Part shown: piece after piece, positions 43,099 through 50,777 of the stretch
Layout of the letters: each line of letters begins with the position of its first letter
Numbering within the stretch: the first letter of the stretch is position 1
Assembly: GCA_036270655.1 (NCBI GenBank)
Contig: DATBCD010000107.1
Coordinates: 8,424-72,423, forward strand
Reading direction: 5' to 3'
DNA: 64,000 bases
Source of the DNA: VBCK01 sp036270655
GTDB lineage: Bacteria > Pseudomonadota > Gammaproteobacteria > Burkholderiales > Burkholderiaceae_F
Notes under the pieces: generated by a model
The model's database searches: none
Told to the model about the DNA's origin: nothing
The model's input: only the letters and a program-made list of their open reading frames with translations
Translations under genes and position numbers: made by a program

Positions 43099-43554
43099 AT
43101 GGACCTTCGAAAGCTCAAGACGCTGATCGATCTGGTAGCCGAGTCCGGGATTGCCGAGCTCGAGGTGACCGAGGGCGAGGACAAGGTGCGCATCGTCAAG
43201 CAGCCGGGCGCGCACGGCCCGACCGCGGTGGCCAACGGCCCGAGCCTGGTGGCCGCTGCCCCGGTGCTGGCGGCCGCCGGCGCGGTGGCACCGACGGCAG
43301 CGGCGGTCGAGGAGGCCAAGGGGCACCGGGTCAAGTCGCCGATGGTGGGAACTTTCTACCGGGCTTCAGGGCCCGGCGCCGACCCCTTCATCGAGGTAGG
43401 AGACACCGTCAAGCCCGGCGACACGCTGTGCATCATCGAGGCGATGAAGCTGCTCAACGAGATCGAGGCCGAGGTAGCCGGTACCGTGAAGGAGATCCTG
43501 GTCGAAAACGGCCAGGCAGTCGAGTACGGCCAGGTCCTGTTCGTGATCGCCTAG
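43099..43554 (+). CDS. accB: Biotin carboxyl carrier protein of acetyl-CoA carboxylase
   Basis: 151 aa from ATG 43099. The N-terminal helix MDLRKLKTLIDLVAESGIAE, an Ala/Pro-rich linker (about residues 40-72), and the biotinyl domain (about 76-151) with CIIEAMKLLNEIEAEV, Lys117 being the biotinylation site. It carries CO2 from AccC to the carboxyltransferase in the first step of fatty-acid synthesis. It ends 8 bases before accC, so the two subunits are made together. Confidence 0.96.
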   Translation: MDLRKLKTLIDLVAESGIAELEVTEGEDKVRIVKQPGAHGPTAVANGPSLVAAAPVLAAAGAVAPTAAAVEEAKGHRVKSPMVGTFYRASGPGADPFIEVGDTVKPGDTLCIIEAMKLLNEIEAEVAGTVKEILVENGQAVEYGQVLFVIA

Positions 43555-43562
43555 CCCGGCCG

Positions 43563-44921
43563 ATGTTCGGAAAGATCCTGATCGCCAATCGCGGCGAAAT
43601 TGCGCTGCGTATCCAAAGGGCCTGCCGCGAACTGGGCATCCGGACCGTGGTCGTCCACTCCGAGGCCGACACGGACGCCAAGTACGTGAAGCTGGCCGAC
43701 GAATTGGTGTGCATCGGGCTGGCGCCTTCCAAGGACAGCTATCTGAACGTGCCGGCGATCATCAGCGCGGCCGAGGTCACCGATGCCGAGGCGATTCACC
43801 CCGGCTATGGATTCCTCTCCGAAAACGCGGACTTCGCCGAACGCTGTGAACGCAGCGGCTTCGTGTTCATCGGACCGCGCCCGGAGTCGATCCGTCTGAT
43901 GGGCGACAAGATCAGTGCGAAGCGGGCCATGGTGGAAGCCGGCGTGCCGACCGTGCCCGGATCCGAGGGCTCGCTGCCCGACGAGGCACGCGATATCGTG
44001 CGGATCGCCCGGTCGGTCGGCTACCCGGTCATCGTCAAGGCGGCCGGCGGCGGCGGCGGGCGGGGCATGCGGGCCGTGCACACCGAGGCGGCCCTGGTCA
44101 ACGCCGTCGCGCTGACCCGCCAGGAGGCCCAGAGCGCCTTCGGCAATCCGTCCGTCTACCTGGAGAAGTTTCTCGAAAACCCGCGTCACGTCGAAATCCA
44201 GGTGCTGTCCGATCAAAGCCGCAACGCGGTCTGGCTGGGTGACCGGGACTGCTCGATGCAGCGCCGTCACCAGAAAATCCTGGAAGAGGCGCCGGCGCCC
44301 GGCATTGCCCGCAAGCTGATCGAACGCATCGGCGAGCGCTGCGCGGAGGCGTGCCGCAAGATCGACTATCGGGGCGCCGGCACCTTCGAGTTCCTGTACG
44401 AGGGCGGCGAGTTCTACTTCATCGAGATGAACACGCGGGTCCAGGTCGAGCATCCGGTCACCGAGATGGTCACCGGCATCGACATCGTCCAGCACCAGAT
44501 CCGGATCGCCGCCGGAGAGAAACTCGCGCTCCGGCAACGCGACATCTCATCGCGCGGACACGCGATCGAGTGCCGCATCAATGCCGAAGATCCTTTCAAA
44601 TTCACCCCCAGTCCGGGGCGCATCACCGCCTGGCACGCGCCTGGCGGCCCCGGTGTACGGGTCGATTCCCACGCCTACGCCGGCTATTTCGTCCCGCCGC
44701 ACTATGATTCGCTGATCGGCAAATTGATCTGCTACGGGGACAGCCGCAGCCAGGCGATCGCCCGGATGCGGATCGCGCTGTCCGAGATGGTCGTCGAAGG
44801 CATCCTTTCGAACATTGCGCTTCATCGCGAACTGATGCTCGACGAGAAGTTCATCCAGGGCGGCACCAGCATCCACTACCTTGAGAACCGACTGGCAGCC
44901 ATCCACGCCCCCCGATCCTGA
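43563..44921 (+). CDS. accC: Biotin carboxylase of acetyl-CoA carboxylase
   Basis: 452 aa from ATG 43563. ATP-grasp enzyme that carboxylates biotin on AccB. Marks: ILIANRGEIALRIQRACREL (about residues 5-24), the glycine-rich loop KAAGGGGGRGMRAVH, the catalytic IEMNTRVQVEHPVTEMVTG, and RGHAIECRINAEDP. The length equals the usual enzyme. Last of the aroQ-accB-accC set; prmA begins 22 bases beyond its stop. Confidence 0.96.
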   Translation: MFGKILIANRGEIALRIQRACRELGIRTVVVHSEADTDAKYVKLADELVCIGLAPSKDSYLNVPAIISAAEVTDAEAIHPGYGFLSENADFAERCERSGFVFIGPRPESIRLMGDKISAKRAMVEAGVPTVPGSEGSLPDEARDIVRIARSVGYPVIVKAAGGGGGRGMRAVHTEAALVNAVALTRQEAQSAFGNPSVYLEKFLENPRHVEIQVLSDQSRNAVWLGDRDCSMQRRHQKILEEAPAPGIARKLIERIGERCAEACRKIDYRGAGTFEFLYEGGEFYFIEMNTRVQVEHPVTEMVTGIDIVQHQIRIAAGEKLALRQRDISSRGHAIECRINAEDPFKFTPSPGRITAWHAPGGPGVRVDSHAYAGYFVPPHYDSLIGKLICYGDSRSQAIARMRIALSEMVVEGILSNIALHRELMLDEKFIQGGTSIHYLENRLAAIHAPRS

Positions 44922-44943
44922 TGACGATCGGCCGGCCGCCGGC

Positions 44944-45849
44944 TTGACCGAATTCGTCGTGCTGGCCGACGCCCGGTCGGCCGAGCCGCTTTCGGATGCG
45001 CTGCTGCAGGCCGGCGCCTGGTCCGTCAGCGTGGAAGATGCCTCGCCCGAGAGCAACGACCAGCCGATTTTCGGCGAGCCGGGTGGCGATCCGTCGGCGC
45101 TGTGGCCGCTGAACCGGCTGCGCGTGCTGATCGGACCGGATCGAGCCCCGCAAGACGTGCTGACGCTCGCATCGGCCCGCCTGGATCGGCCACCTCCGAC
45201 GATTACGGCCGTGCGCCGGATCGGCGAACAGGACTGGGTCCGGGTCAGCCAGGCCCAGTTTTCCCCGCTGCGCATCGGGCCGTTGTGGATCGTTCCGTCC
45301 TGGGTCGACCCACCCGATCCTTCGGCGGTAAACCTTCGCCTGGACCCGGGCATGGCGTTCGGCACCGGCACGCATCCGAGCAGTCGCCTCTGCCTGCAAT
45401 GGCTGGTGGCCAATGTTCGGCCTGGCATCCGAGTGCTCGACTACGGCTGCGGCTCGGGCATCCTGGCCATCGCCGCGGCCAAGCTCGGTGCGCAATTGGT
45501 CTGCGGCGTCGACATCGACCCGTTGGCGCTGCAGGTCGCCCGCGGAAACTCGCGTCGCAACGCTGTGCAGGCCGATTACACTGCGCCTGAATCGCTCCGC
45601 TCCAACGGCGCGGGGGATCGCTTCGACGTGGTGATCGCCAACATCCTGGCCAATCCGCTGATCCTGCTCGCGCCGGCCCTGCTCGGGCTGCTTGCCGATC
45701 GAGGTTCGATCGTCCTGGCTGGCGTGCTGACGCGCCAGGTCGACGCTCTGGTTCAGGCTTACCGTGCGGCCGAGCCGCGGCTGGGCCTGGCCGTGTGGGG
45801 CCGCGACGGCGACTGGGTCTGTCTGGCCGGGCAGCGTGCGAGCCGCTGA
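44944..45849 (+). CDS. prmA: Ribosomal protein L11 methyltransferase
   Basis: 301 aa from TTG 44944, which gives the standard N-terminus (TEFVVLADARSAEPLSDALL). TTG 44881 inside accC would add a non-homologous leader. The methyltransferase motif I is VLDYGCGSGILAIAAAKLGA and motif IV VVIANILANPLILLAPA; the upstream LDPGMAFGTGTHPSSRLCLQ is characteristic of PrmA. It trimethylates L11. A tiny frame starting at ATG 44921 ends on the TTGA at 44944 and might couple it to accC. Confidence 0.93.
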   Translation: MTEFVVLADARSAEPLSDALLQAGAWSVSVEDASPESNDQPIFGEPGGDPSALWPLNRLRVLIGPDRAPQDVLTLASARLDRPPPTITAVRRIGEQDWVRVSQAQFSPLRIGPLWIVPSWVDPPDPSAVNLRLDPGMAFGTGTHPSSRLCLQWLVANVRPGIRVLDYGCGSGILAIAAAKLGAQLVCGVDIDPLALQVARGNSRRNAVQADYTAPESLRSNGAGDRFDVVIANILANPLILLAPALLGLLADRGSIVLAGVLTRQVDALVQAYRAAEPRLGLAVWGRDGDWVCLAGQRASR

Positions 45850-45851
45850 TC

Positions 45852-46931
45852 ATGGCGCTTGCTGCGCGCTGTCCGCATTGTCGCGCGCTGTTTCGCGTGG
45901 TCGCGGACCAGCTGAAGCTGCGCGGCGGCCTGGTCCGCTGCGGCGAATGCCGTCAGGTGTTCGACGCGATCGGAAGCCTCAGCTATGTGGACGACCAGAC
46001 TTTGGCGCGGGAACGGGCGGAAGCGCCGATCGGAGGCGCGGCCCTGCCAGGTCCGGCGGTGGCGGCGGCGCCATCGGCGGAGCGGCCTCAACCTCCGGCC
46101 GGCCCGCGGCTGATCAAGGCCAGCGCGCCGCGCGATGTGCGCCCGATCCCGTCCGGGCGGCGCGCGCCGTCCGAAGCGAGCGAGATCCGGGACGAGCTGG
46201 CGGTGCCCACCCTGTTCGGCGTGCCCGAGCAGCGACTGGAAGCGGCGCTGGTCACGCAGGCACCGTCGGCGCCGCCGAGCGCGCCGCGCGGGTCGATAGA
46301 GCCGCAACTGGCGGCGGCCGGGTACCGCAATCTGCTTGCGACCGGCCAGGGGCAGCAAGCCGGCGAGGACGCCGACCAGGATCTGGAAGAGGCGCCACTG
46401 GCGGCGCCTTCGTTCCTGCCAACCGAGGATCAACAACGCGAGCAGCGGCTGCAACGCGTGCTGGCCATCGCCTGCGTTCCTCTGGCGCTGCTGGCGGCGC
46501 TGCAGGTCGGGCTGGCGTTGCGTGACGATGAGCTGCAGGCCTGGCCGTCGCTGCATCCCCTGCTGGCGCGCGCCTGCAGCCTGTACGGCTGCACGGTCGG
46601 ATGGCCGGCGCGCGCGGAGCTGTTGACCATCATCGGCTCCGAGCTGGCGGCCATCCCGGGCACCGATGTGATCGAACTGAACGCGGCAGTGCGCAGCCGC
46701 GCCAATTTCATCATGGCCTTGCCGGCGATCGAGGTCACGCTGACCGACACCCAGAACCGGCCCATTGCCCGCAAGGTGTTTCTGCCGGTCGATTACCTGA
46801 CGTCCAGTGGCGAGCCTTCGTCGAGGATCGACGAGGGGCTGGCACCCGGCTCGGACCTGTCGGTACGCCTGGTGTTCGAGGCGCGCGGCTTGAACGCCTC
46901 CGGCTTCGTCCTGTATCCGTTCTACCTGTGA
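45852..46931 (+). CDS. DUF3426 protein with N-terminal zinc ribbon
   Basis: 359 aa from ATG 45852. The start is an MJ0042-type zinc ribbon: Cys-x-x-Cys in ARCPHCRALFRV and Cys-x-x-Cys in RCGECRQVFDAI. A Pro/Ala-rich disordered region (about residues 55-190) precedes one membrane helix (about 202-220) and a conserved periplasmic domain (about 225-355) ending in FVLYPFYL. Function unknown. Its position after prmA is typical of betaproteobacteria. Confidence 0.85.
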   Translation: MALAARCPHCRALFRVVADQLKLRGGLVRCGECRQVFDAIGSLSYVDDQTLARERAEAPIGGAALPGPAVAAAPSAERPQPPAGPRLIKASAPRDVRPIPSGRRAPSEASEIRDELAVPTLFGVPEQRLEAALVTQAPSAPPSAPRGSIEPQLAAAGYRNLLATGQGQQAGEDADQDLEEAPLAAPSFLPTEDQQREQRLQRVLAIACVPLALLAALQVGLALRDDELQAWPSLHPLLARACSLYGCTVGWPARAELLTIIGSELAAIPGTDVIELNAAVRSRANFIMALPAIEVTLTDTQNRPIARKVFLPVDYLTSSGEPSSRIDEGLAPGSDLSVRLVFEARGLNASGFVLYPFYL

Positions 46932-46991
46932 TGTCGGGCCGATCGTCCCGGCGGCAGTGAGGGGTCCCACTTTGAACCGGCCAGGCAACCC

Positions 46992-47924
46992 ATGTCCACT
47001 CTGATCTGCGGATCGTTCGCCTTCGACTCGATCATGGTGTTCAGCGGTCGCTTCAAGGACCATATCCTGCCCGACCAGGTGCACATCCTGAACGTGTCCT
47101 TTCTGGTGCCGTCGCTGCGACGCGAATTCGGCGGATGCGCCGGCAACATCGCTTACAACCTGGCGCTGCTGGACGGCTCGCCGTGGCCGATGGCGACCAT
47201 CGGAGACGACGGCCAGCCGTACCTGGATCACCTGGACCGCTTCAGGATCGATCGCCGCTTCGTGCGGCAGGTACCGGGTACGTTGACCGCCCAGGCGTTC
47301 ATCACGACGGACCTGGACGACAATCAGATCACCGCTTTTCATCCGGGCGCGATGTCGCACTCGCACCTGAACCGGATCGAGCCGGCGGGTATCGAGCTGG
47401 CCATCGTCGGCCCCGATGGGCGGGACGGCATGCTGCAGCACGCCCAGCAGATCAGCGAGGCGGGCATACCGTTCATTTTCGATCCGGGACAGGGCATCCC
47501 GATGTTCGAGGCGGCCGAGCTGGAGTGGTTCATCGAACGCGCGCAATACCTGGCCGTGAACGACTACGAAGCCAGACTGATGGCGGCCAAGACGGGTTGC
47601 GATCTGGAATCGCTGGCGCGACGCCTGAAATCCGTGGTGGTGACGCTCGGGGCGCAAGGATCGCGCATCCATGTCGGCGGCAACGTCCTGCAGATCCCGG
47701 CGGCACCGGCCAGGGCGGTGCGCGATCCGACCGGATGCGGCGACGCCTACCGCGCGGGGCTGTTGTACGGCATCGCCCAGGGCTTGGACTGGCCGAGCAC
47801 CGGGCGACTGGGCGCCGTGATGGGGGCACTCAAGATCGAGCAGGCCGGCGCCCAACGACACACGCCAACGCGCGCGCAGATCGAGGAGCGCTTTTTGGAG
47901 GCGTTCGGATACCGCCCCTGGTAA
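46992..47924 (+). CDS. PfkB-family carbohydrate or nucleoside kinase
   Basis: 310 aa. The ribokinase fold is shown by GSFAFDSIMVFSGRFKDHIL, the Gly-rich FGGCAGNIAYNLALLDGSPW, and the C-terminal signature VRDPTGCGDAYRAGLLYGIA, where the Asp of GCGDA is the catalytic base. The form with PDGRDGMLQHAQQ and VVVTLGAQGSRI resembles bacterial adenosine-kinase-like members, but the substrate is not settled. It stands 60 bases after the DUF3426 gene. Confidence 0.88.
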   Translation: MSTLICGSFAFDSIMVFSGRFKDHILPDQVHILNVSFLVPSLRREFGGCAGNIAYNLALLDGSPWPMATIGDDGQPYLDHLDRFRIDRRFVRQVPGTLTAQAFITTDLDDNQITAFHPGAMSHSHLNRIEPAGIELAIVGPDGRDGMLQHAQQISEAGIPFIFDPGQGIPMFEAAELEWFIERAQYLAVNDYEARLMAAKTGCDLESLARRLKSVVVTLGAQGSRIHVGGNVLQIPAAPARAVRDPTGCGDAYRAGLLYGIAQGLDWPSTGRLGAVMGALKIEQAGAQRHTPTRAQIEERFLEAFGYRPW

Positions 47925-47931
47925 GGCCGCC

Positions 47932-48474
47932 CTACAGGCTGGCCCAGTCCAGAATCAACAGAAGAATCTGGACCACCAGCAGAAACGCGATCGGCGACAG
48001 GTCAAAGCCGCCCAGCAGCGGCAGCGCCCGTCGAAACGGCGCCAGCAGCGGACGCGTCAGCAGGTCGAACGTCGGCGCCAGTGGTGCATGAGGATTGACC
48101 AGGCTGAGCAACACGTAGATAAAGACCAGCACCGTCAGCATGTACAGCGCCCAGTGCACCAGCAGGCCAAGCACCTGGGGCACCAGCAGCGCCCAATCCA
48201 GCGCGACCCCGATCCCGGTCAAGCGCTTCAGCAGCTCGAAGGCCAGCGCCACCGCCAGCGCCGCCACCACGCACGACCAGTCAACCCGGGCGCGACCCGG
48301 CAGCAGCGTGCGAAACGGCTTGACCAGCCATTCGGTCAAGGCCCAGGAGAGCTGATAGAGCGGATTGTGGCCGGCAATCCGCAGCCAGGACAGGTACACC
48401 CGCAGCAGCAGCGCACCGCCCAGCAGTGCCGCCGCCGTGTTCAGCAACAGGTGGACGATTCCGAGCAGCAGCAT
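47932..48474 (-). CDS. YggT-family membrane protein
   Basis: 180 aa with two YGGT repeats, each of two hydrophobic helices (about residues 5-25, 65-85; 95-125, 155-176). LSWLRIAGHNPLYQLSWALT and then LLTRPLLAPFRRALPLLGGF are the conserved post-helix motifs. It is an integral membrane protein of unknown role. The family has been linked to osmotic adaptation and cell-division site functions in other bacteria. It converges on the PfkB kinase with 7 bases between stops. Confidence 0.9.
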   Translation of the reverse strand: MLLLGIVHLLLNTAAALLGGALLLRVYLSWLRIAGHNPLYQLSWALTEWLVKPFRTLLPGRARVDWSCVVAALAVALAFELLKRLTGIGVALDWALLVPQVLGLLVHWALYMLTVLVFIYVLLSLVNPHAPLAPTFDLLTRPLLAPFRRALPLLGGFDLSPIAFLLVVQILLLILDWASL

Positions 48475-48567
48475 GCGCGCTCCGCCGAGGTAACCGGCGC
48501 CGATTGTAACTGCGGTTGAATTGCGCGACGCCGCAGTGACAGGCCTCGCACGCGGCGCAAAGTGCGG

Positions 48568-48597
48568 AAAAAAAGAGGCGCCGTGTGAGGGCGCCTC
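48568..48597 (-). terminator. Intrinsic terminator of the histone H1-like gene
   Basis: GAGGCGCC (48575-48582) and GGCGCCTC (48590-48597) form an 8-bp perfect stem with a 7-base loop; on the minus strand it runs into seven T residues (48574-48568). It lies 18 bases past the stop codon of the histone-like gene. Confidence 0.9.
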
Positions 48598-48615
48598 AAG
48601 ATTTAGCGTGAGGCT

Positions 48616-48978
48616 TTATGGCCGGCTGCCGGTCGGGAAAGGCCAAGCCGCCGCTGGATTCAGCGCCGTCTTGGCACCCGGGGCCGCTGTGGCCGCAGGG
48701 GCCGCAGCGGGCGGCGCCGCCGGAGTCGCCGGCTTGGCAGCCGGCGCCTTCCGAGCGGCCCGCTTCGGAGCCTTTTTCGCCTTCTTGGCCTTTTTAGCTA
48801 CTTTTTTTTTAGCCGATTTCTTGGCTGCCTTCTTGGCCTTTTTGGCGGTCTTGCCTGCTGACCTTTTCTTTGCGGCCTTTTTCGCAGACTTCTTCGCAGA
48901 CTTCTTCTTGGCGGACTTCTTGGCCGACTTCTTGGCCGACTTCTTCGCTGCCTTCTTCGCTTTCTTGGCTGTTGCCAT
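48616..48978 (-). CDS. Histone H1-like DNA-binding protein
   Basis: 120 aa. Residues 1-80 are almost entirely Lys, Ala and Ser in repeats such as KKSAKKSAKKSAKKKSAKKS, followed by an Ala/Pro-rich stretch (about 75-105) and a short non-repetitive end, LNPAAAWPFPTGSRP, which is conserved in betaproteobacterial H1-like proteins. Such proteins bind DNA non-specifically and compact the nucleoid. AGGAGA lies 5 bases before the ATG. It has its own terminator. A terminator-like hairpin sits 36 bases upstream of the start. Confidence 0.9.
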   Translation of the reverse strand: MATAKKAKKAAKKSAKKSAKKSAKKKSAKKSAKKAAKKRSAGKTAKKAKKAAKKSAKKKVAKKAKKAKKAPKRAARKAPAAKPATPAAPPAAAPAATAAPGAKTALNPAAAWPFPTGSRP

Positions 48979-49013
48979 GGTGATCTCCTAGTGGGTTAAC
49001 AAAAGAACGTCAG

Positions 49014-49050
49014 AAGACAAACCCGGCCACCGCGGTTGCGGTGGGCCGGG
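49014..49050 (-). terminator. Strong terminator-like hairpin upstream of the histone gene
   Basis: On the minus strand CCCGGCCCACCGC (plus 49050-49038) pairs with GCGGTGGCCGGG (49033-49022) with one bulge, followed by TTTGTCTT. It could end a transcript coming from the right, such as nrdAB with a long 3' tail or a non-coding RNA, or act as an attenuator in the histone leader. Confidence 0.6.
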
Positions 49051-49570
49051 CGATTCATCGGCGCATGCGGAGGCTCTGTCGCCGCGGCATGCCCAGAAAT
49101 GCGTTTTGAATGGCGCATATCCGAGCCAAGCGCGGAACGGTCAGTGCACTGACCGCTGACGCTGATGAATTCGGCACGAAGCGCGTGGCAGAAGGCACGC
49201 GCGGAAGGCACCAGCGGGGCGCTGGCGCGGAAACTCGGGTGGGGATGGCAGGGGCCGGAGCGGACGACCTTGCTTCCGGCGGCCCGGGCTTTCAGGAGAG
49301 AAGAAGCGCTCCCGCAAGACCCGGGCGTCTTGTTACCAGTGGGTTCCTGAGTGCTGGCGGCGAACCGTCTACTGTGACTGTCCGAGTTCAATTCAGTGAT
49401 CGATCATTTGATCGAGCAACCAAACGCAGCCCGCACTCTAACTCTGAACCGCACGACATCGCAAGAGTTTTTTGCAAACTTTTCGCGTCAACCGCAAAAA
49501 CTTCGATCGCTGATCGCACGCATTCGCCCCGATTGCACCATCAATTCGAAGATCCGCGAAGGCTTCGCGT
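49051..49570. other. Hairpin-rich intergenic region without a recognised gene
   Basis: About 520 bases between nrdB and the histone gene with no coding signal I trust. It contains an 18-bp perfect palindrome CGGTCAGTGCACTGACCG (49138-49155), hairpins GCGCGTG/CACGCGC (about 49183-49203), CCAGCG/CGCTGG (about 49212-49226), GCCGGAGC/GCTTCCGGC (about 49253-49280) and CAAGAC/GTCTTG (about 49314-49331), and a second palindrome TCGATCATTTGATCGA (49400-49415). The right third (49380-49500) is relatively AT-rich. This may be a structured RNA or an operator region. I recognise no known RNA family. Confidence 0.45.
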
Positions 49571-50734
49571 TCACTCCCAGCTCAGCGCGCCGCCGGTCTG
49601 GTATTCGATCACGCGCGTCTCGAAGAAGTTGCGCTCCTTTTTCAGGTCGGCCATCTCGCTCATCCATGGAAACGGATTGTCGCTGGCTTCGAACAGCGGC
49701 TCGATGCCGATCTGCTGGCAGCGCCGGTTCGCGATGTAGCGCAGGTAGCTCTTGAACATCGGCGCGTTCAGGCCGAGTACTCCCGTCGGCATCGTGTCCT
49801 CGGCGTAGCGGTATTCCAGCTCGACCGCCCGCGAGAACAGCTCCCGGATGCCGGCCCGGAAGGACTGGCTCCAGAGGCGGGGGTTTTCCAGCTTGATCTG
49901 GTTGATCAGATCGATGCCGAAATTGCAGTGCATCGACTCGTCGCGCAGGATGTACTGGTACTGCTCGGCAGCCCCGGTCATCTTGTTCTGGCGTCCCAGC
50001 GCCAGGACCTGGGTGAACCCGACGTAGAAGAACAGCCCCTCCATCAGGCAGGCGAACACGATCAGCGACCTGAGCAGCGACTGGTCCGCCTCCAGGGTTC
50101 CGGTCCGGAAGGCCGGATCGGTCAGCGTGTCGATGAACGGGATCAGGAACTCGTCCTTGGCCCGGATCGAGGGCACCTCGTGGTACGCGTTGAAGATCTC
50201 GGCCTCGTCCAGACCGAGCGACTCGACGATGTACTGGTAGGCGTGGGTATGGATCGCCTCCTCGAAAGCCTGCCTCAGCAGGAACTGGCGGCACTCCGGC
50301 GCCGTGATGTGGCGATAAGTGCCCAGCACGATGTTGTTGGCCGCCAGCGAGTCGGCCGTGACGAAAAACCCCAGGTTTCGGTTGACGATGCGCCGCTCGT
50401 CCTCGGTCAGCCCGCGCGGGTCTTTCCAGAGCGCGATGTCGCGCGCCATGTTGACCTCCTGCGGCATCCAGTGGTTGGCGCAGGCCGACAGGTACTTGTC
50501 CCACGCCCATTTGTACTTCAGGGGCACCAGTTGATTGACGTCCGTGTGCCCGTTGATGATCCGCTTGTCCTCGGCGCGCACGCGTGCCTTGGGCTGGCCG
50601 CCGGGCGCCGGGGCGCGGACCGACGCGGGCATCGTGCCCGGCTGGGCCTGGCCGGCGAACGTCTGACCGGCATCGGGCACGGATGGCGCCCGGGCCGGTC
50701 CCGCGAAATTGCCCGCTTCATTCCAGGAAAGCAT
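49571..50734 (-). CDS. nrdB: Ribonucleoside-diphosphate reductase beta subunit, class Ia
   Basis: 387 aa. It houses the di-iron centre and tyrosyl radical. Visible ligands lie in AFEEAIHTHAYQYIVESLGL and ILRDESMHCNFGIDLINQIK. The C-terminal NFFETRVIEYQTGGALSWE is the tail that docks to NrdA. The N-terminal 60 residues (Ala/Pro-rich) are an extension seen in Burkholderiales. It follows nrdA by 43 bases and is expected to share its NrdR-controlled promoter. Confidence 0.95.
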   Translation of the reverse strand: MLSWNEAGNFAGPARAPSVPDAGQTFAGQAQPGTMPASVRAPAPGGQPKARVRAEDKRIINGHTDVNQLVPLKYKWAWDKYLSACANHWMPQEVNMARDIALWKDPRGLTEDERRIVNRNLGFFVTADSLAANNIVLGTYRHITAPECRQFLLRQAFEEAIHTHAYQYIVESLGLDEAEIFNAYHEVPSIRAKDEFLIPFIDTLTDPAFRTGTLEADQSLLRSLIVFACLMEGLFFYVGFTQVLALGRQNKMTGAAEQYQYILRDESMHCNFGIDLINQIKLENPRLWSQSFRAGIRELFSRAVELEYRYAEDTMPTGVLGLNAPMFKSYLRYIANRRCQQIGIEPLFEASDNPFPWMSEMADLKKERNFFETRVIEYQTGGALSWE

Positions 50735-50777
50735 CGGATGACTCCTGCCGTTGTCGATCGCAATCGCAGCGAAACTG

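Noticed and set aside
48616..48978. Lysine-repeat gene as a sequencing or low-complexity artefact
   Set aside because: It has a ribosome-binding site, a conserved non-repetitive C-terminus and a perfect terminator, so it is a real histone H1-like gene.
48996..49391. A 131-codon minus-strand frame between nrdB and the histone gene
   Set aside because: Composition is Ser/Arg/His-rich without domains, and it is crossed by a perfect palindrome and several hairpins, which fits a non-coding region better.
49554..49570. CGCGAAGGCTTCGCG just past the nrdB stop as a terminator
   Set aside because: The palindrome leaves almost no loop and is not followed by a T-run.
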